Below are positions 17,692-26,538 of a stretch of 64,000 bases of DNA, in pieces. The stretch comes from Rhizobium sp. CB3090 (GTDB lineage Bacteria; Pseudomonadota; Alphaproteobacteria; Rhizobiales; Rhizobiaceae). The DNA is taken from positions 1,116,001 to 1,180,000 of the forward strand of contig NZ_CP121663.1 in assembly GCF_029714285.1 (NCBI RefSeq), written 5' to 3'. The notes beneath the pieces are model-generated. The model had not been told where the DNA came from and made no database searches. It saw nothing but the letters and a program-made list of their open reading frames with translations. The stretch's first letter is position 1. Every line of letters starts with the position of its first letter. A program made the translations under genes and the position numbers.

Positions 17692-19581
17692 TTACTGCAG
17701 CGCTTTTTCCATCAGCCGCGCCAGCCGCTCAACGAAAGCGCGCGGATCGGCCGGTTTGTCACCGTCCAAAACCCGTGCCTGATCGAGCAACAGGAAGGCC
17801 GCATCGTCGCGCAACGAAGGCGCATCCGCCTTGGCGGCGATAGCCTTGACGACGGGATGATCCATGTTGATTTCGAGTATTGGCTTGGCGCCGGATTCCA
17901 GACGGCCGGCCCCCTGCAGGATCTTCTCGAGTTGCCGGTCATAACCTTGTTCGGAAGCAACGAGGCAGACGGCGCTTTCGATCAGGCGATCGGATGCGCG
18001 CACGTCGGATACCTCATCGGCGAGCTTCTGCTTGGCATAGTCGAGGAAGGCTTGTACTTCGGCCGGAGTACTTTCGCTTTCCGGCTTGTCGTCCTCCTGC
18101 TTCTTGAACTGCGCGAGATCCGCGGAGCCCTGGGTGATCGACTTGAAGCTCTTGCCCTCGAATTCCGGGGCATTGGTTACCCAGAAGCTGTCGACGGAAT
18201 CGGTGAGCAGCAGAACTTCGATGCCGCGGGCACGGAAACCTTCGAGCTGTGGCGAAGCCTTCAGTTGATCCAGGCTGCCGCCCACGAGATAGTAGATCGA
18301 CTGCTGACCCTCCTTGGCATCTCCAACGTAATCGGCGAGCGAACGATAACCGTCCGCAGACGCAGTCGTGCGGAAGCGCGACAGGGCCAGAAGTTGCGAG
18401 CGGCGCTCGAAGTCCTCGTAGATGCCTTCCTTGATAAGGCTGCCGAAGTTCTCCCAGATTTTCAGGAAGGCATCCTTATCGCTTTCCGCTTGTTTTTCGA
18501 TGGCCGTAATGATGCGGTTGGTGACGCCCTTGCGGATCGCCGTCAGGATCGGGCTTTCTTGAATCATCTCACGCGAGACGTTGAGCGGCAGGTCTGCCGT
18601 ATCGACGAGGCCGCGCACGAAGCGGAGATAACGGGGCAGCAATTCCGCCTCATCGGTGATGAAGACGCGCTTCACATAAAGCTTCATGCGGCCCTTGCGA
18701 TCCGGATCGAAGAGATCGAACGGCTGCGAACCGGGCACGAAGGCGAGAGCCGAATATTCATGGCGGCCTTCGGCGCGGAAATGCACCGTCAGCGCCGGCT
18801 CGTCATACTGACCGGACACGCCGCGATAGAAATCAGTATATTCCTCGCTCGTAATGTCATTCTTGGATTTGGTCCAGAGCGCGGTGCCGTCGGTTAGCTG
18901 CGTGGCTTCAGCACCGGGCTTCTCTGCGATCCTGATCGGAACCGGTACATGGCCGGACTGCTCTTTGACGATCCGCTCGACGGTCCAGCGAGACGCGAAG
19001 CTCTTGGCGTCCTCCATCAGATGCAGAGTAATGCGCGTGCCCCGCGCCGGCGCCTCACTCACATCGATCGGGCTGACACTGTAGCCACCCTTTCCGTCGG
19101 AAGACCAAAGCCAGGCACTATCAGCGCCCGCGTGACGCGATACGACATCGACGCGCTCGGCGACCATGAAGCAGGAATAGAAGCCGACGCCGAACTGTCC
19201 GATGAGTTGCGCGCCCTCGCCCTGCTTGTTTGCCTCGATGCGCTCCATGAACGCCCGTGTTCCCGAGCGAGCGATCGTTCCGAGTGCTTCGATCATCTCG
19301 TCGCGGCTCATGCCGATGCCGTTGTCTTCGACGAGAAGCCTGCCGCCCTCCTCATCGAGCGTCAGTACAATGCGGCTGTCGGGATCGTTCGCAAGAAGCG
19401 CCGGCGTGGCGATTGCCTCATATCGAAGTTTTTCGCAGGCGTCGGCCGCGTTCGAAATCAGCTCTCGTAGGAAAACATCCTTATCCGAATAAACCGAGTG
19501 AACCATCATGTGCAGAAGGCGGGCGACGTCGGCCTCAAAGACGTGGCTCTCAGCGGGATTTTCTGCGGTGGTCGTCGTCAT
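17692..19581 (-). CDS. htpG: Chaperone protein HtpG (Hsp90)
   Basis: Cytosolic Hsp90 chaperone, 629 residues, normal length. The N-terminal GHKL ATPase shows LISNAADACEKLRYE, DNGIGMSRDEM and GQFGVGFYSCFMV; the middle domain has the client and gamma-phosphate Arg region (LPLNVSREMIQESP), and the C-terminal dimerisation domain ends KALQ. ATG 19581 is chosen because AGGAG lies about 10 nt upstream and the Hsp90 N-terminus (HVFEADVARLLHMMVHSVY) begins right after; an extension to 19650 would overlap the candidate heat-shock promoter. The gene is monocistronic. Role: ATP-dependent folding and remodelling with DnaK, induced under heat or other protein stress. Confidence 0.98.
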   Translation of the reverse strand: MTTTTAENPAESHVFEADVARLLHMMVHSVYSDKDVFLRELISNAADACEKLRYEAIATPALLANDPDSRIVLTLDEEGGRLLVEDNGIGMSRDEMIEALGTIARSGTRAFMERIEANKQGEGAQLIGQFGVGFYSCFMVAERVDVVSRHAGADSAWLWSSDGKGGYSVSPIDVSEAPARGTRITLHLMEDAKSFASRWTVERIVKEQSGHVPVPIRIAEKPGAEATQLTDGTALWTKSKNDITSEEYTDFYRGVSGQYDEPALTVHFRAEGRHEYSALAFVPGSQPFDLFDPDRKGRMKLYVKRVFITDEAELLPRYLRFVRGLVDTADLPLNVSREMIQESPILTAIRKGVTNRIITAIEKQAESDKDAFLKIWENFGSLIKEGIYEDFERRSQLLALSRFRTTASADGYRSLADYVGDAKEGQQSIYYLVGGSLDQLKASPQLEGFRARGIEVLLLTDSVDSFWVTNAPEFEGKSFKSITQGSADLAQFKKQEDDKPESESTPAEVQAFLDYAKQKLADEVSDVRASDRLIESAVCLVASEQGYDRQLEKILQGAGRLESGAKPILEINMDHPVVKAIAAKADAPSLRDDAAFLLLDQARVLDGDKPADPRAFVERLARLMEKALQ

Positions 19582-19622
19582 GTGCGTCTGGTCTCCTGAG
19601 AATGTTAAAAGTCGCGCGGAAG

Positions 19623-19651
19623 AGGTGGCGGAAGAAGGACAAAAATTCAAG
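19623..19651 (-). promoter_or_regulatory. Candidate RpoH (heat-shock sigma) promoter of htpG
   Basis: On the minus strand CTTGAA (19646-19651) is followed after 17 nt by CCACCT (19623-19628), close to the alphaproteobacterial RpoH pattern CTTGAA-N17-CCATnT. It sits about 42 nt upstream of the htpG start, a sensible leader length. The -35 is perfect; the -10 is partial. Confidence 0.6.
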
Positions 19652-19913
19652 AGCCGTCATCCGTGCCACCCTGACGAACTGGCCGCCTGCTTGGCGGTTC
19701 TTTTCCTGCATCTCAGTGAAGTGTTGGCTGCTGGCTGGACCCTGCGGTGGGAAATTGCCTGATAAGGGGATCTTTGCGGCCGTAAACGAAATAGGCCAGC
19801 AGCCGCTCATAAATCCCTGCATTTTCCCTCGGACTGCAGCGCCACATCGTTTGTTCCAGCATCTCGCCGAGCGCCGCCGGCTGCTGATTTCTTCCCGAAA
19901 TCGTCGAGAAAAA

Positions 19914-20198
19914 CTATTTGGCGATCGTGTGGAACAGGTTCAGTTGCGAATTGTTTTTCAGCTTGCCGCTGTCGTCCAGATCCTCGAAATACCCCTGGAC
20001 CATATCGAGACGATGCGCCTCTCCTTGAATGTAGGCTATCATCACCTGGGCAATAACAACACGCTCATTCGCCCAATGCGGGAATACTGCGCCTTCTTCC
20101 GGCAAAGCGCCGTTGACGACGAAGATAGTCCGCATATCCGGTCCGAGAATAACCGTCTTCATCTCGTAGCTGTCGACGATCTGGTGTGCCATTTTCAT
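19914..20198 (-). CDS. Conserved small protein of unknown function
   Basis: 94 residues, mixed charge, no signal peptide or membrane segment. The sequence looks like a real folded protein (VDSYEMKTVILGPDMRTIFV, VIAQVMIAYIQGEAHRLDMV) but I recognise no family. The start may be ATG 20198 or the Met two codons later; the nearest Shine-Dalgarno-like word is weak. It lies about 330 bp upstream of htpG on the same strand, with the htpG promoter region between them, so it is probably separately transcribed. Confidence 0.6.
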   Translation of the reverse strand: MKMAHQIVDSYEMKTVILGPDMRTIFVVNGALPEEGAVFPHWANERVVIAQVMIAYIQGEAHRLDMVQGYFEDLDDSGKLKNNSQLNLFHTIAK

Positions 20199-20318
20199 CG
20201 ATCTATCTGATTACCTGCGGTAGCCTATAGGCACCTTCTGACAGCGACCTGAATCACGGCCGGGCCAGCAGGGCATGTACCTCGTAGGGTACGACTCCAT
20301 GTGCGGGAATGATTGTCG

Positions 20319-20807
20319 ATGAAGAAGAGCGCCGGCATCCTGATATACAGAAGGACGCAAAGCGGCATGCTGGTGCTGCTCGTTCATCCCGGCGGTCCCT
20401 TCTGGCGCAAACGGGACGAAGGCGCCTGGTCTATTCCAAAAGGCGAATATCCGGAGGACGAACCGGCCGAGACCGCCGCCCGACGCGAATTCGCCGAGGA
20501 AATGGGCCATCTCCCCGAAGGGAGGCTGCAGCCGCTGGGTGAGCTGCGTCAGAAGGGCGGAAAACACGTGACTGCTTTTGCTCTCGAAGGCGAATTCGAC
20601 GTGGCCGCCCTGCGCAGTAATCTGTTCGAAATCGAATGGCCGCCCGGAAGCGGCCGCCTTCAGTCTTTTCCCGAAGTCGATCGGGCCGAATGGTTCACTC
20701 TCACCGACGCCCGCCGGAAGATCCTCGGCAGCCAACTCCCTTTCCTGGAACGCCTGGAAGCGCTCAGCCCTTTGACAAAGCAGGGTGCAGTCGACCCCAC
20801 GGACTGA
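20319..20807 (+). CDS. Nudix hydrolase
   Basis: Nucleoside-diphosphate-linked pyrophosphohydrolase, 162 residues. The complete Nudix box G-x5-E-x7-REU-x-EE-x-GU is present at residues 42-63 (Gly42, Glu48, Arg56-Glu57, Glu60-Glu61, Gly63). Upstream, SAGILIYRR and PFWRKRDEGAWSIPKG are typical of the NUDIX family with an ADP-ribose/NTP-like or diadenosine-type specificity, not further resolvable. ATG 20319 is preferred to a TTG two codons earlier. The protein is cytoplasmic and the gene monocistronic. Likely a housekeeping sanitation enzyme. Confidence 0.9.
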   Translation: MKKSAGILIYRRTQSGMLVLLVHPGGPFWRKRDEGAWSIPKGEYPEDEPAETAARREFAEEMGHLPEGRLQPLGELRQKGGKHVTAFALEGEFDVAALRSNLFEIEWPPGSGRLQSFPEVDRAEWFTLTDARRKILGSQLPFLERLEALSPLTKQGAVDPTD

Positions 20808-20912
20808 GGGCTCGACCGCCTCGTCGCAGCCGCAACATCCAGGGTCGACCAATATGAAGGCGAAAAGCAAAGGCATATGCGATTGCCTTTGCCGCCATTT
20901 GCCGCCGGCTGA

Positions 20913-21413
20913 TCAGTCGTTGAGCGGCTTCAGCGAATGCATGATGTTCTGCACCGCTTCGTCATGCTTGTCCTGAGTTTCCTTCGATCCCCAGTAGGTG
21001 ACGATCAGAAGCTTATGCTCGGAAGGCTGGAGCAAGCCGAGCTCGACATCGACCGGGCCGTCCTTGTCTTTGCCATCCCATTCGAGATGCGCCATCTTCA
21101 TGCCGTTGAGCACGGAATCCGGAAACTCATGCTTGGACTTGTCATCGATTTCGACGCCATTCTTCGACAGAAAATCGATAACGTCGTCGAGGGTCTTATC
21201 AACCGTCTTGTCGCTGGCGATATCGATCGAAAAATAGATCGCGGAGTCCGGTGACGTTGCGTCGACGCCGGTTTCCGTTTCCTTAGGCCCCCAGCTATGC
21301 GGAATCGAAACCTCGGCGATCGGTTCCTCGCTTGGGAACTGTATGGTTTCGGCGTGAGCAAGAAGCGGAAAGGCTGCTGCGAATGCCGCGGCGATGAGAA
21401 GCGTTTTTTTCAT
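20913..21413 (-). CDS. Exported protein of unknown function
   Basis: 166 residues with a clear Sec signal peptide (MKKTLLIAAAFAAAFPLLAHA, cleavage after residue 21). The mature domain of about 145 residues includes PSEEPIAEVSIPHSWGPKETETGVDATSPDSAIYFSID split by short turns, and ends MHSLKPLND. It contains no cysteines and no membrane anchor, so it is probably soluble in the periplasm. The layout (signal peptide, a W-x-P-x-E-T motif, then an amphipathic domain and a C-terminal helix) recurs in alphaproteobacterial hypotheticals, but I cannot name the family. It is monocistronic and convergent with the Nudix gene. Confidence 0.75.
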   Translation of the reverse strand: MKKTLLIAAAFAAAFPLLAHAETIQFPSEEPIAEVSIPHSWGPKETETGVDATSPDSAIYFSIDIASDKTVDKTLDDVIDFLSKNGVEIDDKSKHEFPDSVLNGMKMAHLEWDGKDKDGPVDVELGLLQPSEHKLLIVTYWGSKETQDKHDEAVQNIMHSLKPLND

Positions 21414-21748
21414 GGATAGGTCCTGTCAGCGTCCGTTGTGTGCTGTTTTGTCAGCGGCAGGCGTGAGACTCACGTTGCTAAGGCCAAAATATCGACAAGC
21501 TATTGCGAACACGAGACAAAGGCCGATCGCCCCGAGGCCCAAATTTGGGGTGTTTTCCGATAGCAATGTCGAGCTCCCTGCGGACCTCTCCCGAACGTTC
21601 TGCGGTACTGGTTTACAAATTTCCCGCCATAGGAACTTATAGGTCCCCCTTTGCCGTTGCGATTGCGGCGAACCGATCGTAAGGAAGCACGCGGCGGCTC
21701 TGGCGGTTGAACAACCCAGCGAGCTTGGGCCGGAGGCGATATGCGACG
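21414..21748. other. Intergenic region (335 bp) upstream of nasT
   Basis: This is the divergent space between the exported protein and nasT. It contains the nasT ribosome site GGAGG (21732-21736) and a GGAAC at 21632 followed by CGTT after 18 nt, a spacing one or two bases too long for an EcfG promoter. No NtrC-type or NasT-type hairpin was recognised. Confidence 0.4.
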
Positions 21749-22351
21749 ATGAAATCCCATACCCTTGCCGTATTGGTCATAGACGAGAACCGCATTCGCG
21801 CCTCAATCATCGAGGCCGGATTGCGCGAGGCCGGTTATCAGAATGTCACGGTCGTCCATGACATCAATGGCATCGCCCGCAGGATCAGCGAGATCAATCC
21901 GGATGTGATCGTCATCGATCTGGAAAATCCCAATCGAGACATGCTCGAAAACATGTTCCAGCTCTCGCGCGCCGTGAAGCGGCCGATCGCCATGTTCGTC
22001 GACAGCTCGGACGAAGCCTCGATCGAAGCGGCCGTCGATGCCGGCGTTTCCGCCTACATCGTCGACGGGCTAAAGCAGGAGCGCGTACGGCCGATCCTGA
22101 AGATGGCCATCAGCCGCTTCAACGCATTCGCGCGCCTCAATCGCGAATTGGAAGAGACCCGGGGCGAACTCGAGAACCGCAAGGTGATCGACCGCGCCAA
22201 GGGACTGCTGATGAAATCGCGGGGCATTTCCGAAGACGAGGCCTATGCGCTGATGCGCAGGACGGCCATGAACCAGAACCGAAAGATCATAGACATAGCG
22301 CAAAGTCTGGTAACCGCGATCGGCCTGCTCGATCCAGGAGAAAATGCATGA
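21749..22351 (+). CDS. nasT: ANTAR-domain response regulator/antiterminator NasT
   Basis: 200-residue RNA-binding antiterminator. An N-terminal pseudo-receiver domain (LAVLVIDENRIRASIIEAGL; acidic residue in DVIVIDLENPN) is followed by a coiled-coil linker and a C-terminal ANTAR domain (IDRAKGLLMKSRGISEDEAYALMRRTAM). In the known NasS-NasT system NasT binds leader hairpins of nitrate/nitrite assimilation genes to prevent termination, and NasS holds it inactive without nitrate. ATG 21749 gives the family N-terminus; GGAGG lies about 12 nt upstream. It overlaps nasS by 4 nt (ATGA), as in other alphaproteobacteria. The nas structural genes are not in this window. Confidence 0.92.
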   Translation: MKSHTLAVLVIDENRIRASIIEAGLREAGYQNVTVVHDINGIARRISEINPDVIVIDLENPNRDMLENMFQLSRAVKRPIAMFVDSSDEASIEAAVDAGVSAYIVDGLKQERVRPILKMAISRFNAFARLNRELEETRGELENRKVIDRAKGLLMKSRGISEDEAYALMRRTAMNQNRKIIDIAQSLVTAIGLLDPGENA

Positions 22352-23577
22352 CGCAGAAACACGAGATCATCGCCGGGTTCCTGCCCCTGCTCGACAGCGC
22401 CCTGCTCGTCATCGCCAAGGAAGAGGGTTTCGCGGAGGCCGAGGCGATCGACCTCCAGCTCGCCCGCGAGGTCTCATGGGCCAATATTCGCGACCGCCTA
22501 GCAGTCAGTCGCTACAATGTGGCGCATATGCTCGCTCCGATGCCGATTGCCTGCAATCTCGGACTGACGCCGCTGGCTCCGCGGATGATCGTACCGATGG
22601 CGCTCGGCCTCGGCGGCAATGCGGTGACGGTATCGAATGCGCTTTGGGCAGAAATGGCCGCCGCCGACGCAACGGATGACCTCGATGCCGGACGCAACGG
22701 CAAAGCCCTGCATCAGGTCGTCCTCAGCCGCTCGGAACGTCCGCTGCGTTTCGCCGTCGTCCATCCGCATTCCGGGCATAATTACGAGCTGCGCTATTGG
22801 CTTGCAGCTTGCGGCATGGATCCAGATCGCGACATCGAGATCATCATCCTGCCACCGCCGGAGATGGCGGATGCGCTCGGTGCCGGGCAGATCGACGGAT
22901 ATTGCGTCGGCGAACCGTGGAATACTGCTGGTGTCTTAAGCGGCAAAGGCCATATGGCAACGGTCAAAGCCGCCATCTGGAAGTCCAGCCCCGAAAAAGT
23001 GCTCGGCGCCAATGCCAGCTGGGCGGACGATCACCCCGACGCGATGGCCGCCCTTCTTAGAGCCCTATATCGCTCGGCTGTCTGGTGCTCCGACCCGCAA
23101 AACCGGGAGGCCTTGGCATCTATTCTCGCCAAGCCCGCCTATATCGGCCGACCCGTCGACTGGCTGTTGCCGGCTCTTTCCGGCAATTTGCAGGTCGGGG
23201 GAGGTCAGGTCACCAGCGTCAGGGATTTCTTCGTTCCGCGTGCCAAGGCGGCAACCTTCCCGTGGAAGAGCCATGCGCTATGGTTCTATACGCAAATGGT
23301 GCGCTGGGGACAGGTCGCCCATGATGAACACAACGAGACCATCGCCCGTAATACCTACAGGCCGGACATATATCGATCGGCATTGCAGGCGCTTGGTGTG
23401 CCCCTGCCCGGCGCCAGCGCCAAGGTCGAAGGCGCTCTTCGCGTGGAAACGCCGGTTGGCTCCACCGACGCCAGCCTGACCCTCGGCCCCGATGGTTTCT
23501 TCGATGGCGGCTTGTTCGATCCGGACAAGATCGATGCCTATATCGAAGCGCAGAGACAGCCGAAGGCGGCTGATTAA
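22348..23577 (+). CDS. nasS: Nitrate sensor protein NasS (NrtA-like, cytoplasmic)
   Basis: 409 residues, homologous to nitrate/nitrite-binding NrtA but starting directly with the binding fold (IIAGFLPLLDSALLVIAKEEGF) and lacking a signal peptide, so it is cytoplasmic. Conserved NrtA features include REVSWANIRDRLAVSRYNVAHMLAPMP (in two parts) and DGYCVGEPWN. Known role: binds NasT without nitrate and releases it when nitrate is bound. It is translationally coupled to nasT. Its stop codon region overlaps the stop of the convergent GMC oxidoreductase gene, leaving no intergenic terminator. Confidence 0.92.
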   Translation: MTQKHEIIAGFLPLLDSALLVIAKEEGFAEAEAIDLQLAREVSWANIRDRLAVSRYNVAHMLAPMPIACNLGLTPLAPRMIVPMALGLGGNAVTVSNALWAEMAAADATDDLDAGRNGKALHQVVLSRSERPLRFAVVHPHSGHNYELRYWLAACGMDPDRDIEIIILPPPEMADALGAGQIDGYCVGEPWNTAGVLSGKGHMATVKAAIWKSSPEKVLGANASWADDHPDAMAALLRALYRSAVWCSDPQNREALASILAKPAYIGRPVDWLLPALSGNLQVGGGQVTSVRDFFVPRAKAATFPWKSHALWFYTQMVRWGQVAHDEHNETIARNTYRPDIYRSALQALGVPLPGASAKVEGALRVETPVGSTDASLTLGPDGFFDGGLFDPDKIDAYIEAQRQPKAAD

Positions 23578-25331
23578 TGCGTTTCCAGCGTTCGGTGATA
23601 ATCCGACGCGGAAGGTTCAAACCCTTGCCAGTTTGAATCCAGGTGATCGGCCAGTCTTATCGCAAAAGCCAGGATCATCAATGTGGGATTTGCGTGGCCG
23701 CTGGTTGGAAACACCGATCCGCCGGCAACATAAAGGTTGGGCAATCCGTGGACCCTGCAATTCTGGTCGACGACGCCTGTCTTCGCGTCGGCCGACATGC
23801 GCGTCGTGCCAAGCGTGTGTGCCATGTCGATGATGACGATGTCCTGTGGCCGCCGCTCCAGCGCCCAATCTTCCAGTATAGGGGCAGGCAGGCCGGCACT
23901 CATCAGGGCGGTGCGTGAAAGCTCAGCAATCCTCAGCAGTGTTTGACGTTCGACATCGTTGATCCGCCAGGCGATCTTGGCCAATGGCACACCAAACCGG
24001 TCCTTTCGGGAGCTGAGAGTGATCCTGCTGTCGGGATTGGGAATTTGCTCGGAGATCGCCTCGATCCTCAAGCCGACCAGCTTGTGCGGCACGCCATGAT
24101 CCTGGAATTCATTGGCGACCAAATTCGGGGACATCCTGATGGCGGTATTGATTACGATGTCCTTGAGGGCCTTGGGCGTCCGGCCGTCAGAAAGGACCTT
24201 CATTCCGAGTCCCTTGACGATAAGCCCGGAACCCGTCGCAACCGAAAGCAGATCGCGTCCGACATTTGTAGTCTGTCGGCGCATCAGCCGCTTCAACGCA
24301 TCCCATGGATCGTCCGGTGCGCGCTCCGTGGCGAAATAGACAGCGGCGTTCAGCAGCTTCTCGCGCTCCTGTATCTCCGGGGTCAGCGCCAAGCCATGCA
24401 TGAACATGTGCGCGCGGCCATTGTGATGAACGCCGAAGAAGCCGAAGAGCTGGGTAAGCACGGCCATTTGGTCGGGCGGGATGGCACCGATGCGTGCGCC
24501 GGGATGATCCATGAGATATCGCCCGACGGCATCGTGGTGGTTGCCAATTCCATTGGAATGCACATCGTTAGACGCCAGCAGCAGCCTGGCGTTTTCAATC
24601 CCGCTCGCGGCCAGCACGCACTGTCCGGCCTGGATGCGCGCGCGCTTGCCTTCCATGCTTGCGACGTCGAGGTGTGAGAAACGCGCTCCGTCCGGGCTCA
24701 GGCCGACACGCGTCACCGTCGCATTCAGAAGAACATGAACGTTATCCGGCCGTTGCGCCATGAATTCGCTGCCGAAGCGCATGACGTCAAGCCGATCCAC
24801 GCGCGAGCGGGCAAACTGCCAATAGAAGGAATGAAGTCCCTCCTTGTCAAAGCGGCCCAATGGCTCCTTCGGGCTGAGATTCAGCACGTCCATTGCGCGC
24901 AGGATATAAGAATCCATGTGTTCGCGATCGACTGGCCAACCGGAATTCGGAACCCACGAGCGAAGCTTGAAGTCAATACAATCAAAAGATGCAGATTTCC
25001 CGGCCCAGGCATGCGTCGATCCACCAAGCGCTCGGCAGCGTACACCGAAAGGCTGGATTTCCTGGGACCAGAACTTGGCTTGTGGGCTGTGAAATTCGAT
25101 CCGCTTGCGGGTTTGCGCTTCGGACTGCGGTTGGCCGACGCTCTCGACCTCGTTGAGCGCCGAGTGCTCGGAATCTTCGAGTTCAAGTCCACTTTCGACG
25201 ATGAGTACTTTCCTGCCCGCTCTCGCACATTGGGCTGCAATCGTCAGCCCCGTGGGGCCAGCCCCTACGATTACGAGGTCCGCTGTAATGACCGAATTGT
25301 CGTCGTAATTAGACAGTTGCTCGATTTTCAT
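23574..25331 (-). CDS. GMC-family FAD oxidoreductase in polysaccharide cluster
   Basis: Flavoprotein of the glucose-methanol-choline family, about 585 residues. The FAD-binding GAGPTG lies near residues 23-28 (DLVIVGAGPTGLTIAAQ), with Glu at the end of strand 2 (VLIVESG), and GMC C-terminal signatures GTTRMSADAKTGVVD and GHANPTLMILAFAIRLADH. No signal peptide. It is last in the five-gene minus-strand run with uxs, uxe, a GT2 synthase and a GH26-like enzyme, separated from the latter by about 190 bp. It could oxidise a sugar, polyol or polymer end during production of the cluster's polysaccharide, which is inference from position. ATG 25331 is preferred over a GTG one codon upstream. Confidence 0.85.
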   Translation of the reverse strand: MKIEQLSNYDDNSVITADLVIVGAGPTGLTIAAQCARAGRKVLIVESGLELEDSEHSALNEVESVGQPQSEAQTRKRIEFHSPQAKFWSQEIQPFGVRCRALGGSTHAWAGKSASFDCIDFKLRSWVPNSGWPVDREHMDSYILRAMDVLNLSPKEPLGRFDKEGLHSFYWQFARSRVDRLDVMRFGSEFMAQRPDNVHVLLNATVTRVGLSPDGARFSHLDVASMEGKRARIQAGQCVLAASGIENARLLLASNDVHSNGIGNHHDAVGRYLMDHPGARIGAIPPDQMAVLTQLFGFFGVHHNGRAHMFMHGLALTPEIQEREKLLNAAVYFATERAPDDPWDALKRLMRRQTTNVGRDLLSVATGSGLIVKGLGMKVLSDGRTPKALKDIVINTAIRMSPNLVANEFQDHGVPHKLVGLRIEAISEQIPNPDSRITLSSRKDRFGVPLAKIAWRINDVERQTLLRIAELSRTALMSAGLPAPILEDWALERRPQDIVIIDMAHTLGTTRMSADAKTGVVDQNCRVHGLPNLYVAGGSVFPTSGHANPTLMILAFAIRLADHLDSNWQGFEPSASDYHRTLETH

Positions 25332-25518
25332 CACGGTCAGCTTCCGTTACTGCAAGCAGGTATTCCGACGTCAAAACGACCAGACCTGCCTTCTACGAAA
25401 TTTTCGGTCGATAACCAAGATGACCAAAAAGTGGAGGCTCAGACGCCTATTATATTATGAGACGTCAGAGCCTCGTGTGAAAGATCATCCTGCGCGCATA
25501 GGTCGAAAAACTTCACGA

Positions 25519-26478
25519 TCAGAAGCTCGCCTCTTTGACGACCCGCCAATTGGGAAGACCGTAGGGTTTCGGCCAAGGATAGAGCTCCTTGTCATTGAAG
25601 TAGACGACGGCCGTCAGCTTCGGAAATTCCGGATATTGCTTGGCCGCGTTCGCAGCCCAATTGGCGACATAAGTGGAATCGCCTTCATAACCCAGTTCAG
25701 CCACGACGACGGGCTTGTTGAAGGCCCTGACCAGCTTGTATTTCGGCGCGAGCAATTGGGCAAACGTCCGGTCCGCGCCGAAATGATCCCTGTCAAACTG
25801 TTGCAGCCCGAACACCGAAAGGCCGATGACATCGACAACATCGTCGCCTGGGTAGAAGGCGGCAAGACCGGGTTCGCCTTTAGGCGACCACATATATTTC
25901 GCCGACTTGTCGTGCTGGCGGCAAACATTCACCATTCGCCGATAAGCCGTGACGTAGCTGCTGGGCTTCCAGTGCGCCCAGGTGAACTGGTTGTCGGTTT
26001 CGTCCATCTCCTGCGCCCAGCGGATGGTCACATCGCTCTTCAACGTGGCTGCAGCCTCGCAGACAGCAGCCATGTTGCTATCATACTTGCCGGCGAGAAT
26101 GCCTTGGAGCAGCGCTTCGGATGTCAATCGCCAACCCACTGCCCAAGACCACGGTTCCACGGTGATCAAAAGCTTCCGTCCCCGCTTCTGGGCATAATCA
26201 TCGGCAAGCGGCAGCGTTCCCAGATCGACATCTTCCCAGGGAAGGAAAATATGTTCGATCTTCGAGTTCGCGTCGTCCTTGAAATCACCGTGCGGATCAT
26301 ATGCGCCGAAGATAACCGAGTCCGGACCGATCTGCGGCCGCTTGTCGGTAATCGGTGCGGGATGAGTCGCTTCACCGACGGGGATCCCGCGGGGTATGCT
26401 TGCCGCCAAAATTGTTCCAGTCGTCGCCAAGGTTACAAATAAGGCGACTGTCGCTGCTTTGGTTTTCTTGTTGCTCAT
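25519..26478 (-). CDS. Exported GH26-like glycoside hydrolase in synthase operon
   Basis: 319-residue exported enzyme. Residues 1-26 form a signal peptide or anchor (KKTKAATVALFVTLATTGTILAA). The body matches the clan GH-A/GH26 beta-mannanase-like fold: candidate acid/base Glu157 in RWAQEMD (153-159) and candidate nucleophile Glu261 in VVVAELGYEGD, with Trp-rich substrate loops (VEPWSWAVGW, FTWAHW). It lies 60 bp downstream of the polymer synthase, where processive-glycan operons often place a hydrolase (as BcsZ in cellulose operons). Likely role: clipping or editing the nascent extracellular polymer in the periplasm. Substrate is unknown; a lichenase-like or xylanase-like activity is also possible. 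Confidence 0.8.
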   Translation of the reverse strand: MSNKKTKAATVALFVTLATTGTILAASIPRGIPVGEATHPAPITDKRPQIGPDSVIFGAYDPHGDFKDDANSKIEHIFLPWEDVDLGTLPLADDYAQKRGRKLLITVEPWSWAVGWRLTSEALLQGILAGKYDSNMAAVCEAAATLKSDVTIRWAQEMDETDNQFTWAHWKPSSYVTAYRRMVNVCRQHDKSAKYMWSPKGEPGLAAFYPGDDVVDVIGLSVFGLQQFDRDHFGADRTFAQLLAPKYKLVRAFNKPVVVAELGYEGDSTYVANWAANAAKQYPEFPKLTAVVYFNDKELYPWPKPYGLPNWRVVKEASF

Positions 26479-26538
26479 TGGTTTTTCCTCCTGTCAACAA
26501 CACATCGGCAACGTCTGCCGCTAATCGTTTCTGATCGA

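Noticed and set aside
21632..21658. GGAAC..CGTT as an EcfG promoter for nasT
   Set aside because: The spacing (18 nt to CGTT) is longer than the 16-17 nt expected, and nasT is not a typical general-stress gene.
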